From assembly GCA_963576735.1 (NCBI GenBank), contig OY755178.1:2480001-2544000 (forward strand): 64,000 nucleotides of DNA, in the 5' to 3' direction. Positions 45,155-57,100 of this stretch are shown one piece after another (the stretch's first letter is position 1; each line of letters opens with the position of its first letter). The translations under genes were made by a program, and so were the position numbers. The notes beneath the pieces are model-generated. The model saw only the letters and a list, made by a program, of their open reading frames with translations, was not told where the DNA came from and searched no databases. The DNA is from Bedellia somnulentella (taxonomy: Eukaryota; Arthropoda; Insecta; Lepidoptera; Bedelliidae).

Positions 45155-48100
45155 CTGTAAATTATAATAATATAATAAATGGCTTTACTTGTCAAATACC
45201 TTACCAAGCAACAAAAGAATAATTTTTGTTATAAGTTTTTTTTTATTTATTTATTTGCTCAAAAAACAGGTTGCTTACAACAAGATAAAAAAATCAATCT
45301 ATACATTTCACAGCAACATGCGCATTGTAGAACCTAAAAACTTTTGAGTCAACAAGCCTACGATTTTATGAACAATCATTTAAGTTTAAATTTTAAGTGA
45401 CTGAAATGGACTAACAAAAGAATAAAAACTTAATACATACATACATATACTCACGACTATAAATCCCTTAACAGGGTAGCCAGAGCTTTAAAATGATAAA
45501 TTCCTCAGCCACTTTTGGAAGTTGATTGGGGAAAAGATAATTATAATAAACGTTTTTGGTGATGGAAAAATCACTTATAAAGCCCCTATACCCTTAGTCG
45601 CCTCTTACGATCACCCACGGGTAGAAATGGGGTAGTGTTATTTTAACACTACACGGCAAAACTAAACTTAATAAAAAGGAACTAAAATAGGAACTAAAAT
45701 AAAAAACAAATAAAAAGAAGACCATAACAATTACAATTATAATTTCATATTTTTGATTTTACTAACATTACCATCAAAAATGTCCAGGTCAGCTCTAAGT
45801 CTATTGCATGTGTTATGTATACGAGTAAGGGGAGAGTGTAAGTTATCATTTTAATTCGGTTTTTATTTTAGTTTAATTTAGAAATAGATATTGAAATAGA
45901 GGAAGATATTGAAAGGAGAGTTAAAAAGGGCAATGCGGTGAATGGAGCCATAATCAGTGTCATGTCTGCGAATTTAAGTAAGTAAGTTTAATTTGAATAA
46001 AACGTGGTAAATTTTCTCTCCCTAACACAATGTGAACGAATGGCGTAAGTTTATGTATGTGTTGAATGTATGTATTTATAATGTTAAAACATCCTATTAA
46101 TTAATTTAGTTATTTGTTTTAATTTAGTTCTTTCTTTTATTACAAAAATATCAATTTTAAACTGTATTTAAGTTTGTAGTGTTTTTCTTTGGCAGAGGCC
46201 AATGCCAGCAGTGGACGTCCATTGGTTGATAGTAATGATGAAATAAGTTACCAATCCAGCAATGGACATCTATCAGCTAATACTAATCATACATACATAC
46301 ATATACTCACGGCTATGAATCCTCAGAAAGGGTAGCCAGAGCTAAGGAATTAGAAATCCCTCAGACACCTTTGGAAAATTGAGTGGGGAAAAGATGGCAA
46401 AGTAAAGGATGTTGGTGATGGGTCTCCAACCGTATCGCCCAAAAAACCATTAAAAGCCCTAAAACCGTTAGTCACCTCTTACGTACACCCATCGGTAGAA
46501 ACGAGGTAGTGCTATTCTAAGCCGACACTACACGGCAAAGAAACGGGGTAGTGCTATTCTAAGCCGAATCTATCTAATACTAATTATAAAGTATATTACC
46601 AAGTTTAGTTCCATCCGGACTGAAGACCATGGCGCGCACTCTGTCCAGCAGTTGGCGACCCTCGCCCCAGTGGTCCACCACCGTCTCAGGGTCACTCATC
46701 ACGAGGAGACGGGTTCCGCCACCTAGATTATCACGATTGCTTCAATATTTTGTAGCCTAAGATTAGGTTTTAAGAGTTAAGGGATTAAATTGCTTTTGTG
46801 ATGATTATGAATGGCGATGGAAATTATCGTCACTTTATTGTGTTTTTATGGTTTGCTAAAGTATACGAAATAATAATTAATTTAATTGTTATTTGTCTGG
46901 CTCAAAGTAACTAACAGCGTGAGTATCCGTATGTTAGTATGGTGATATATTGTATAGAATGAAAATAAACTGTATAGATTTCTAAGATTGTTAAGTGAAT
47001 ATATTAAGTTAACAACTATATTTTGCCTATGATGGCTTTTGAAGCTTATACCTAAAATATTACTAATAAAAATGCTTTTCATTTTTAAATTGATCTCATA
47101 CAAATTACCACACATTCATAAAATATTAAACAATAGTTAAATAACAAGCTTACTGAAACGATTAAATTAAAATACATTAGTTTACTATGACGACGTGATA
47201 GCTCAATGGGTAGAACACCGGTTAACGTGTAAGCGACTAGTGTTCAAATCCCGGGTCGGGCCTACACCAATTTGTCTTTTCTAAAGACATATGTGTGATT
47301 AATTTATCATGGTTGTTAACGGTGAGGGAAAACATCGTGAGGAAACCCACATGGCTGAGTTATACTTAGTCATGTGACAAAGTCGACGGCCCCTACGTAA
47401 ACTATCGTAACTGCAAAAATCTAAATTTTTGTTTTTTTCATATTTAAAACGTAATTGTGAGTATCTATGATGTACATTAATTATTTTTTGTTTTTTTCAT
47501 TTTTAAGACCATTTTTCAATTGAATACTGTCGAAACTGTACCAATTACGCGCCAAAAACTATATTAAGTGGTAGATTCGATAGTATTCCCTAAGAGCGCT
47601 GCGCGGGCGCGAAGCGAAACTACCAGACTCGACAGTTTTCTCCGGGATGCGGCGGGGGTAGACACATTTACCTATTTTCAAGTTTTTGCTTAGGTTAATG
47701 AATAAAAATAAATGGTCGAGGTAAACTGCTTGTCAATTTGGTTACAAAACCAAATAACAATGTGTGCGAGACTGTCAAATGTGAGTATGAAGCTCAGAAA
47801 CCTGGTAAGTGTTTTTTTTTGTTTGGCTACATGTAAAAATTATTAGATTTTTACGTGTGGAAATCATTAATTTTCATCAAATAAGTAATATGTGCGTGAT
47901 TTATAGTAAAACTTATAATTTAATTGATTCTAAATCAATAGACGTGGCGATTTTTTGGATTAACGCAGTAAACTATCGAAAATGGCAGATTCAATTCAAA
48001 TCTCTTAAAAATATTTTTTTTCTCTATCGTAACTGCCATTTTTGATAGTATACTGTGCTCTCATTAGGCACTTAAGATATCGAAAGTGGTATTTACGATG

Positions 48101-51100
48101 GTCTTCTGCGATAGGGAGAAATCGAATCTGCTACTTGCGATAGTTTTTTACGATATTAATGAATTGCCAAAGTACTTTCGATTTTTTGGAGTACTTATAT
48201 TTTAATAAATAAAGGAGGGAAAAATTTCGGCACCAGCGGGGATCGAACCTACAACCTCCGGGTAAACGCCCCCATCGCTCTGCCAATTGAGCTATAGTTA
48301 GAATGTTTTTTTTGTTCATGAAAACCTCATGTGGGGATTATTTCTAATAAATAGAGGAAAGAAAATTTTCGACACCTTCCCTTTCCTTTATTTATAAGAC
48401 AAAATCCTCATGGGGTTTTCATGAACAAGTAAAACATTATATTATTTTTTTTACAAAATAATATTTATGTTGAAATAAAAGATCATTTTTAATTTTAGAA
48501 TTCCAGTAAGAGGCCAATACACTGACATAGAATGGAGGTTTCTTAACGAAATTTATGATGACGTTGTGATCTGATGTCGCATCCTGCAAAGCCAGAAAAC
48601 GCAAATTTTTCTTCAGCAAACTAATTCCCAGACACGATTCCCGACAGTACAGAAGAGACACCTGCTCCATCTCTCACCTCAGCCCAAAATTTTGACAGAG
48701 AACAACCACCATCTTTAGATATTACAGACGTGCCGAGTGTTAATTCTTTATATCTGATTCAGAAAAAATATAATTTACCTTACTCTGCTCAGGGCCATAT
48801 CTAGCCCTAGAAAAAGGTTGTGGGCATAGGTACCTAAAAGTCTCCTGGCCATAGTGTTAGTATCATCTCATCATCATCATCGTATTGGCTAAAAATACCG
48901 TCCAAAAGTACGTCGTAAAAAGCGGAAAAACCATGCCCGCGACACAAATGAAAAGTCCACCTTCTGAAATTCAAAAGAGCATATACAGAAGAATTAAGAG
49001 AATATATTTTTAAAGAATTTTGGAAGCTGTTGGATCATTCAATGCAGTGGGATGATGTACTCCCACTGCATTGAATGATCCAACAGCTGCCAAAATTCTT
49101 TAAAAATAATTAACACAAATTTACGGATAGAATTGAAAAAACTTAAGAACGACAGAGTAAAGGGACTTAAGGGACAAGGAGACAATTCACTAAGAAGTAT
49201 ATTTTACCTAAATCTAAAAATGATACTATTGTGGGAGTCATGTTAGAGCGCATACTACTGCGGACTCAAACGCACATAGCAGCGTCTCACTCATATTCCT
49301 ACATCGCGGAGTGTAAATGTTTTTCGAGTTAAGCATAGATACAAATTATAAGTTGGTACACAGCAGGGTGTACTGGCCAGTATATCTTTGCTGTTTCCAC
49401 AGTGGTGAGCCCTCGATAAGAACACACGCTTCTTTCTACTACATTTCTCGATCTACCCGCAACTTCTATTCCTCGCTTACCTCACCACACCATTCATTCA
49501 GCAGAGCATCTACAGGCATGCAATCACCGGCCTCACTGCTCACACTGAATTTGGTAATTGGTTATAGGTACCTCCTAGCTTTGATATCGTCGTATCGACT
49601 AGGAGCCCAACTAGCACATAAGCTTTAAAACAAACTGTATATCGTTTGCATATCGGTTCCGTTAGAGAATCTAAGTGTTAAGAATACCTGTAGTAATAGA
49701 GTTATAGAGTGCTCTAACTCACTTATAACCACGAAAGAGGCCCACGATTTTAGAGGCTAAGGTTCTAGAGAGCTTACAGAGCGGTGGTATATAGGTGCTA
49801 AAATACCTACACAAGAGTGTTTATTCATTCTCAGTTATAGCTTCAACCGGTATAACTGCGGTTGTGATGAATTAGTTAACACTATGGGTTATAGAAAAAC
49901 GTCAGCTAAGAATTATTTACCATTAAAAACTTTATTAGACCTATTAAACAGTTGTATATATGTCACTTTGAAGCGTATTAGTTATGTAAAATATTCTCAA
50001 GTAAGTATCATGCCGTTACTTGAGAATATTTACTAACCAATTGTAGTTAGTTCTATTACAAAATTGTGTACCAGATCTAGTGTAACATCATGGCGAGATA
50101 ATAATTGGCAGAAGGATAGTAAACATATAAGTATTCAAGTTGTTGTGAAGTGAAAACGATCTGCCATTGTGATTTTACGGTAAGTGTATACCATGTTTTC
50201 CATCTCAATTTTAACGCGCTTGGAATTTATTAAAGATTTCAATAAATTTTCAAATTAAACATATAATAAATAACATAGACACTTCAATTTTTTACCATTT
50301 TTTGTAATTTTTTTTGTAGCCAGTAGAATTTTAAATAAAGTGGCATCAATGGAATGAAAAATTAACATGAGTAATGAAGTATTTTGTTTTCAAATATTAA
50401 TTAATTCAGTCAATTTATAGGTTAGTTCAACAAAACAATGGCTAACTTACATTGAAGGTTTTTGTCGTCACTTAAGACATCTATTACACTTTTTGTGATA
50501 CAACATCTTTAGTCAAGAATATTGTGCAGGCTTTAGTACACTTAGCAGTGCAATAATAGACTTAAATAAGTACACTTATTATAGCCAAGACACTACAACC
50601 GGCTAAGCATTTTACAAACTGACTGGATTAGGGTTCTTCAATGAAGGAATCAATTATATACCTGTTGTTTTTTTTCTTTTCAGACGATTGGCGGTCTCCT
50701 CACAAATATTAGCTTCTTCACTCAGTTTCCATTCCATTCGTATTCAAAGAGCTTACTTAAGAAATACGTCTATACGTACTTGGTCATAATAAATCAATTT
50801 AGCCTAATGCAGCTAATTTTATACATAATTTAAGTATCTAAAGGTTATCTGAATATTTTTTGTAACGATGTGTGATACATAGTTTATTTGACACAACAAT
50901 GTTTTTCTTTATTATTTTATATTCGCAAGTCCCATGATTAAATACCCAAAAGTGGCAGTCAAAACTTAAATGTCGACCATCCAGCAGGAACTGAAACATG
51001 AAGACTGATTATAAGACATATATATACATGTCCGTGATCGTTATAGTTCAGTAGGTATAACACCGCTTCGTAATAACTCTTATGTTTACGCTGTATATCC

Positions 51101-54100
51101 CCGAAGGGGTTGGCAGAGGTATATATACTTCTAAATATCACGTAACATTGACTAACGTGAATAAAAATTGGTGAGTGCTATTCAAAGCCAACACCACACA
51201 ATTTAGATACTTAATGACCTTTTATTTCACTCTTAGCTAGTAGCTGTGTAGTGTGTGAGATTCCTTTTTTTCTTGTTCTACGGAACCATGTTGTTATGCT
51301 TCCACTCGAACTTGACCAAAATTGCTCGTATTAGGACTATTTCAATTTCCGCTTTGTAGCGAATCTTCTTTATTTTTCGTAACTACTGAAACAACATAAT
51401 CTAATAGGATATTATCAAAACTATTTGATGGTTTTGGGTCATTCGTACCGTTAACACATAATGCGGTTATACAGGTACCTATATTAAGGCCTGCCTCGGA
51501 GTGTTAATAAAAGTCCATAGTTTTGTCTAACACTATTACTTTTATAATATCTTTAAAGTGTACCTGCCTAGCGCAATTTGCTTTAATAAAATGAACATTA
51601 CAGCTTAAAGTTGTTCAACACTTTTAGTATTTTGAGTTACTATACTCTTGACCAACTCTCTTTTACAACCAATACCTGCACCTTATATTCAATATAATAC
51701 CTAAAGACTTATAAGACACTCCGCGGCAACAACTACACAACAATAAGTGTTAACGTGAGTCAGCGAGCACTGTTGTGTAGATTTAGGTGCTACAAACAGG
51801 TTTGGGCTATAACATCTTAACGGTACTTGCTGCGATTAGCACTATTCTAACTCTAAAAACTGTTTAACACCGTTCATTAAAGTTCTAGAACCACTGTTGG
51901 AGCTAAATTTATTTTCTAACTCCTCTATAACATTTTAAGTTAGAACTGAGATAATTATAACTCATTTAAACAGAGTAAAGTTATATTAAAACCTGCAAAT
52001 GACACCAAAATGTTAGTTGGGAGGGGAGTACTGTGGGAGTCATGTTAGAGCGCATACTACTGCGGACTCAAACGCACATAGCAGCGTCTCACTCATATTC
52101 CTACATCGCGGAGTGTAAATGTTTTTCGAGTTAAGCATAGATACAAATTATAAGTTGGTACACAGCAGGGTGTACTGGCCAGTATATCTTTGCTGTTTCC
52201 ACACTATCTTCGAAAAAAGGGTGTTACTTAATTTTAAATGTTTTGTGCTACCATAGCTGTCACTGACCAATTTATTAGAATGGCACAAGGAAAACTGGAC
52301 TAAACTGGCGTTACTGGAAAATACAACAGACGAAAGCATTTCAAGCACCCTAGAAAAACTGACGCGCAAATAATTCGGAGTGTCTGTGACCATGTCCGGG
52401 CATTTCAACCAATTGAGTCCCATTACGCCAGAAAAAGCAGCAACAAATTGTATCTTGATAATTCATTCAGATTTGCAAAGATGTTTACTATGTACAAAGA
52501 GTGGCCATGGCCAGAGTTAAATAACTACAGCACTCAAGCAGAAAATGGGCGACAATACCGAACAATAGTTAATGACAACATGACTGCTCCATTTTTGTTT
52601 CGAAAATAATGCTACTACCTAGGTATGATAAGATAATACTAAAATTATTATCATAAAAACGACGTCGACCACAGAGAACACAATAGGACCAAATTGAAAG
52701 TGTGCTGAAAAAGGCTGGCGACCGAAGTATGAAGAATAAAAGAGCATGTATGAAACTATTGATGGATGTAACCAAAAACTTAGAGAAGTTTGTCAGGATC
52801 TTACGAAGTGGCGATCGATAGTCTCTGCCCACCCCAATGGGAACTAATGGCGAGAGTATATGTATGTATGTATAGTATATGTAGGTATTTAATATCATAT
52901 TATTACGAGTAACATAAGACTGCTGAGTAAAGTACACAAGTCACTATAACATACATAGTTAATACTTATTATTGTCCATTTGTTTAGACCCCAGAATCCC
53001 ATATAGTATTAATTATTTTCAAAATTTTCCGTTTTTTTCAATATATTTATTAATATATTTTTATTAGATAATTTTCTTTTAAGTTAGGAATGAATTTAGT
53101 CAAGATAATATTCATATTAAGATAATATTATAATAGAATAATAATATTATATATTATATTTATTACTATATTTTTTCATACCTCAGTCATGCTAATGCAA
53201 GCTATATTTGTTTCTATTATTTAAGTGTGCCTGTTAATTATTACAGTGCATGCTTTGTTACTATACAATAAAAACATAGAATCAAAAACCCTGCTATTTT
53301 CTTGGTAGAAAAGTAACTTCATGTCCGCATTCAACCTCCCTCATACATTAAAAATTAATGTATCCAAGGAAAAATACTATCGAATGTACAAAATTTAGTT
53401 AAAACGTGACGAAGAATATTATTGTAATTACCACTTACCATACTTAGGCAATTGCAAATGACCTAGAATAACATCGAATCTGCCACATTCGATAAAACGC
53501 CGCCTAATATTGACGGGGTATATCATTGAAAATGAAATATCTTGAAAATCATTATGTATGTAAAATCAATAGATCGTACAAAGTGGCGATCGATAGTCTC
53601 TGCCTACCCCAATGGGAACTAACGGCGTGAGAATATGTATGTATGTATGTAAAATAACTCATTAAGTAATTAAATTAAGTATAAAATAGTCATGGAATTT
53701 CAAGTATTGTATTTCACAAAATGTTAGTATTTACTTTTAAAATCAAAGTTCTAACTTTAAATTGCTCTCCTGTAAAGTTAAGGTTTTGCAGTTACGATAC
53801 TTTACGTAGGGGCCGTCGAAGTGTTCGTACAAAACGGCGATAGGCCTGCCCCCTATCATGTGAGTACACTGTCCATGCAAAACGTGGGTACTCTGAACAC
53901 CAGGTGACAAAGTCACGTGATGTTCAGAAGTATTAGTACCTCTGCCAACCCCTTCGGAGATATTCGGCGTGAACGTTTATGTTATGTTATGAGTTTACTA
54001 TAATAGCAACATACTAAAAGCTTACCTTTTTTCCACAAAGTCATAACCAATTCCCCAGTTCTATGACTAAAGAGCATCGTATCAATGCAGTAGTTTTCCG

Positions 54101-57100
54101 GACTAATGATATTATGTCTCCGTTTCCCTGTAGGAGCATCCAACATCAAGATCATGGTGCGGCCATCCATTCTGACACCACCAATACTCAGTAAGGCACT
54201 GCGCCAGGGATGCCAGGCTATTGCCTGAAAGGATGACGAGAAAATTGGTATTTTGTAATTATATGTGCAACTTGTGTTCAAATCCCGGGTCGGACCTAGA
54301 CAAATTTGTCTTTTCTCGAGTCATATGGTGTGGTTAATTTATTATGGTTGTTAACGGTGAGGAAAAACAACGTAAAGAAACCTAAATAGTAAGTACAACT
54401 CAGTACTTAGTCATGTGACAGTGTATTCGTACAAAACGGCGACAATTTCGAAACGATTTTGTTGTTTGTGTTGAAACTTAATTAACCTCATTGGTCTGTC
54501 GTGCCATCTCGAGCGCGAATGTGTATTTGTTTTGTGCGTGCAGCAATTAGTGTTAAAGTAGATTTAAAGGTCGTGGGTTTGCATACCACTCTTAGTTAAT
54601 AAGATAAATGATTAGAAGTATTTACAGTAAACATACTGTTTTTTCTAAGATTTTCACGATTACACATTATAATTGAAACAACTTTTTGATTTTCGGATAT
54701 TTTAATCGCGTGTTATTACATTATTTTTTAAAGCCCGACGTTTCGAAAACTTTTCAGTTATCATGGTCACGGGAAGACTGAGGTGTTATTTGTCATTATA
54801 CAGTACTATAAAATTATTAATACTAACTACCTTCACAAAATTTTAAGTTACATTTGCGTTTAATATTTGCTATGTACAAAAAGATACGCAAATGTAACTT
54901 AAAATTTTGTGAAGGTAGTTAGTATTAATAATTTTATAGTACTGTATAATGACAAATAACACCTCAGTCTTCCCGTGACCATGATAACTGAAAAGTTTTC
55001 GAAACGTCGGGCTTTAAAAAATAATGTAATAACACGCGATTAAAATATCCGAAAATCAAAAAGTTGTTTCAATTATAGTAAACATACTGTACATTTTAAA
55101 CATTATTTCAAAATAATTTAAATCTTTTTGTTCATGAAAACCTCATGTGGGGATTATTACTAATAAATAAAGAATAAATAAAGGAAGGAAGGAAGTAGTT
55201 AAAATTCGGAGGTAGGAAACGCAAACACTACTTAAACGTGTAAAAGAAATAAAGGATGGAAGAATTTCGGCAGCCAATTGACACGGTGGCTCAGTTGGCA
55301 GAGCGTCGGGGCGTATACCCGAGGTCGCGGGTTCGATTCCCGCCTGTGTCGAAATTTTTCTGTCCTTTATTTATTACTAGCTTTTAGCCCGCGACTTCGT
55401 CCGCGTGGACTTAATTTTTTGCATCCGGTTTACATTCAAAATACCAAAACACTATCTTAACTTCTATTTTTATATACATTTATATTCCCGCGGGTGTTGT
55501 AATGGATATAAAGGATTTCATTGCCCGAGCTTTATATGAGGTGCTCGATAAATTAGATTTACGTTTGCGAGGCATTGTGTAAATATGAGTAAACTATAAA
55601 AATCTAAACGACCAACACAGCGACGAACCTAACCTAACAATTATTCAATTACTGCTTAAAACCTGAAATCTTTAAAATACACAATTCAATCTAAATCGTA
55701 GGAACCAAAAAATATCCCTTACTAAACTATAAAAATCTAAACGACGAACAAAGCGCACTAAACTAACCTAACTATTATTCAGCCTACTGCGAAAAACCTA
55801 TCTATTAAATACTTCAATATAATACAATAGTGGAAAGGAATTAAGGATACCAAAAAAAGCGAGCAACAGTCAATTAAGATAAAACAGCAACTACAACTAA
55901 GTAAATGACTCGTAAAATGTAAGTAACGATGAACTATTATTATGATTTCAAGTTACAAATACCAAAATATGTCGGTCGGAACCAATACTGTAAACTGTAT
56001 TAAATAGATTTTTTATTTTTTGTTTACCGGAGGGGAAGTCCTCATGGATCCCGACTAAAACCCCTCCGGCTCGGTGCTGCTGGCCCTGCGGCCTATGCGG
56101 CGTCACCTTGATGTGTTATGCCGGGCGGTTATAGATTTTTGTAATATATTTTGGGTTTATATACTCCAATAAAGAAGAAATCATACCGCGATGTAGAAAG
56201 TACCGACACCGCCATCTATTGGTAAACATGCAAACAACGCCGTGCTCTTTTATAAGGTTTCAACTGAAAGGTTGAAGATTTCGCTGCTAAAATCCATTAG
56301 TGATTCCGGTATAAAAGTACTCTATAATTTAATCTGGACTTCTAACTATATGTCTGCAAAATTTCAAAGCAATCGGTTCGGTTGTTGCGACGTGAAAGAA
56401 GCACAAATAAACAAACAAACAAACTCACTTTCCGATTTATAATATTAGTATGGATAATTTCAAATTTTTTTACTTAAAACACGAAAATAATTTTTGAAAT
56501 AATATGAAATAAAACGTCAATTGCCGTGTAGTGCCGGCTTAGAATGTCTCTACCCCTTTCTACCCACGGGTGTCGTAAGAGGCGACTAAGGGTATTGGGG
56601 CTTTTTATTGGATTTTTCGGCGATGCGGTTGGAGACCCATCACCAAAAACCTTTATTTTTACCATCTTTTCCCCACGCAACTTCCAAAAGTGGCTGAGGA
56701 ATTTATAATTCCTTAGCTCTGGTTACCCCTTCTAGGGAAATATAGCCGTGAGTATATGTATATGTATGTTGAACTGAAAATTTACGCCGTGTATTCCCGA
56801 GGGCTCACGAGAGGTACTGAAACTTCTGAACATCACGAGACATTTTTGTCACCTAGGGATATCGCCACTTTGTATGCATACACTTAATTAAACTAAGAAA
56901 CAGAGTTTTACATCACTATAATATGTACTATGATTGGTCACTGAAACCTTTAAATACCAGAAAATATGGTAGTAAAATAGTTAAACATACATACGCACTT
57001 ACATATACTCAGTTTTTATGTAAGTATTTATGTAGGTATATGTTATTGCTTTTCTAAGCCAGTTAGCCAGACACTAACTAGTTCACACAAATTATATTTC

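Larger units (their letters stand above)
49230..52203. mobile_element. non-autonomous LTR retrotransposon with identical LTRs
   Basis: LTRs at 49230-49401 and 52032-52203 (172 bp each), starting TGTGGGAG and ending TTTCCACA. I found no difference between them. CTAT flanks both outer edges (49226-49229, 52204-52207). A purine tract TTGGGAGGGGAG lies just left of the right LTR, fitting a polypurine tract, and GTGGTGAGCCC follows the left LTR where a primer-binding site belongs. The 2.6-kb interior has no gag or pol, so it must be moved in trans. Confidence 0.88.
47384..53818 (+). mobile_element. 6.4-kb DNA transposon with 35-bp TIRs, unclassified
   Basis: Both ends begin CGACGGCCCCTACGTAAA, then C (left) or G (right), then TATCGTAACTGCAAAA: 35 bp with one mismatch. 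AAGT on both sides (47380-47383, 53819-53822) may be a 4-bp target-site duplication. Subterminal copies of CTATCGTAACTGC-like words recur near 47960-48140. Holds transposase-like fragments at 48630-48790 and 52304-52609, plus nested SINE-C, LTR and LINE-R insertions. A 4-bp duplication would fit Sola-type elements among others, but I cannot classify it. Confidence 0.8.
47189..53991 (+). mobile_element. SINE-B split by a 6.4-kb DNA transposon
   Basis: 5' part 47189-47383 (tRNA-like head) and 3' part 53819-53991 ((TTATG) tail). AGTTTACTAT at 47179-47188 and 53992-54001 is the SINE-B target-site duplication. Confidence 0.88.

Noticed and set aside
49360..49400. mir-193-like string TACTGGCC
   Set aside because: Falls inside the LTR (GTGTACTGGCCAGTATATC) and does not match the miRNA beyond the first bases.
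49317..49628. 103-codon open frame as a possible gag
   Set aside because: It begins inside the LTR and shows no gag motif such as a CCHC knuckle.
55280..55350. Functional tRNA-Tyr gene
   Set aside because: Cloverleaf folds, but C replaces U33, no intron, no T-run terminator, and it is part of a repeated SINE-C.
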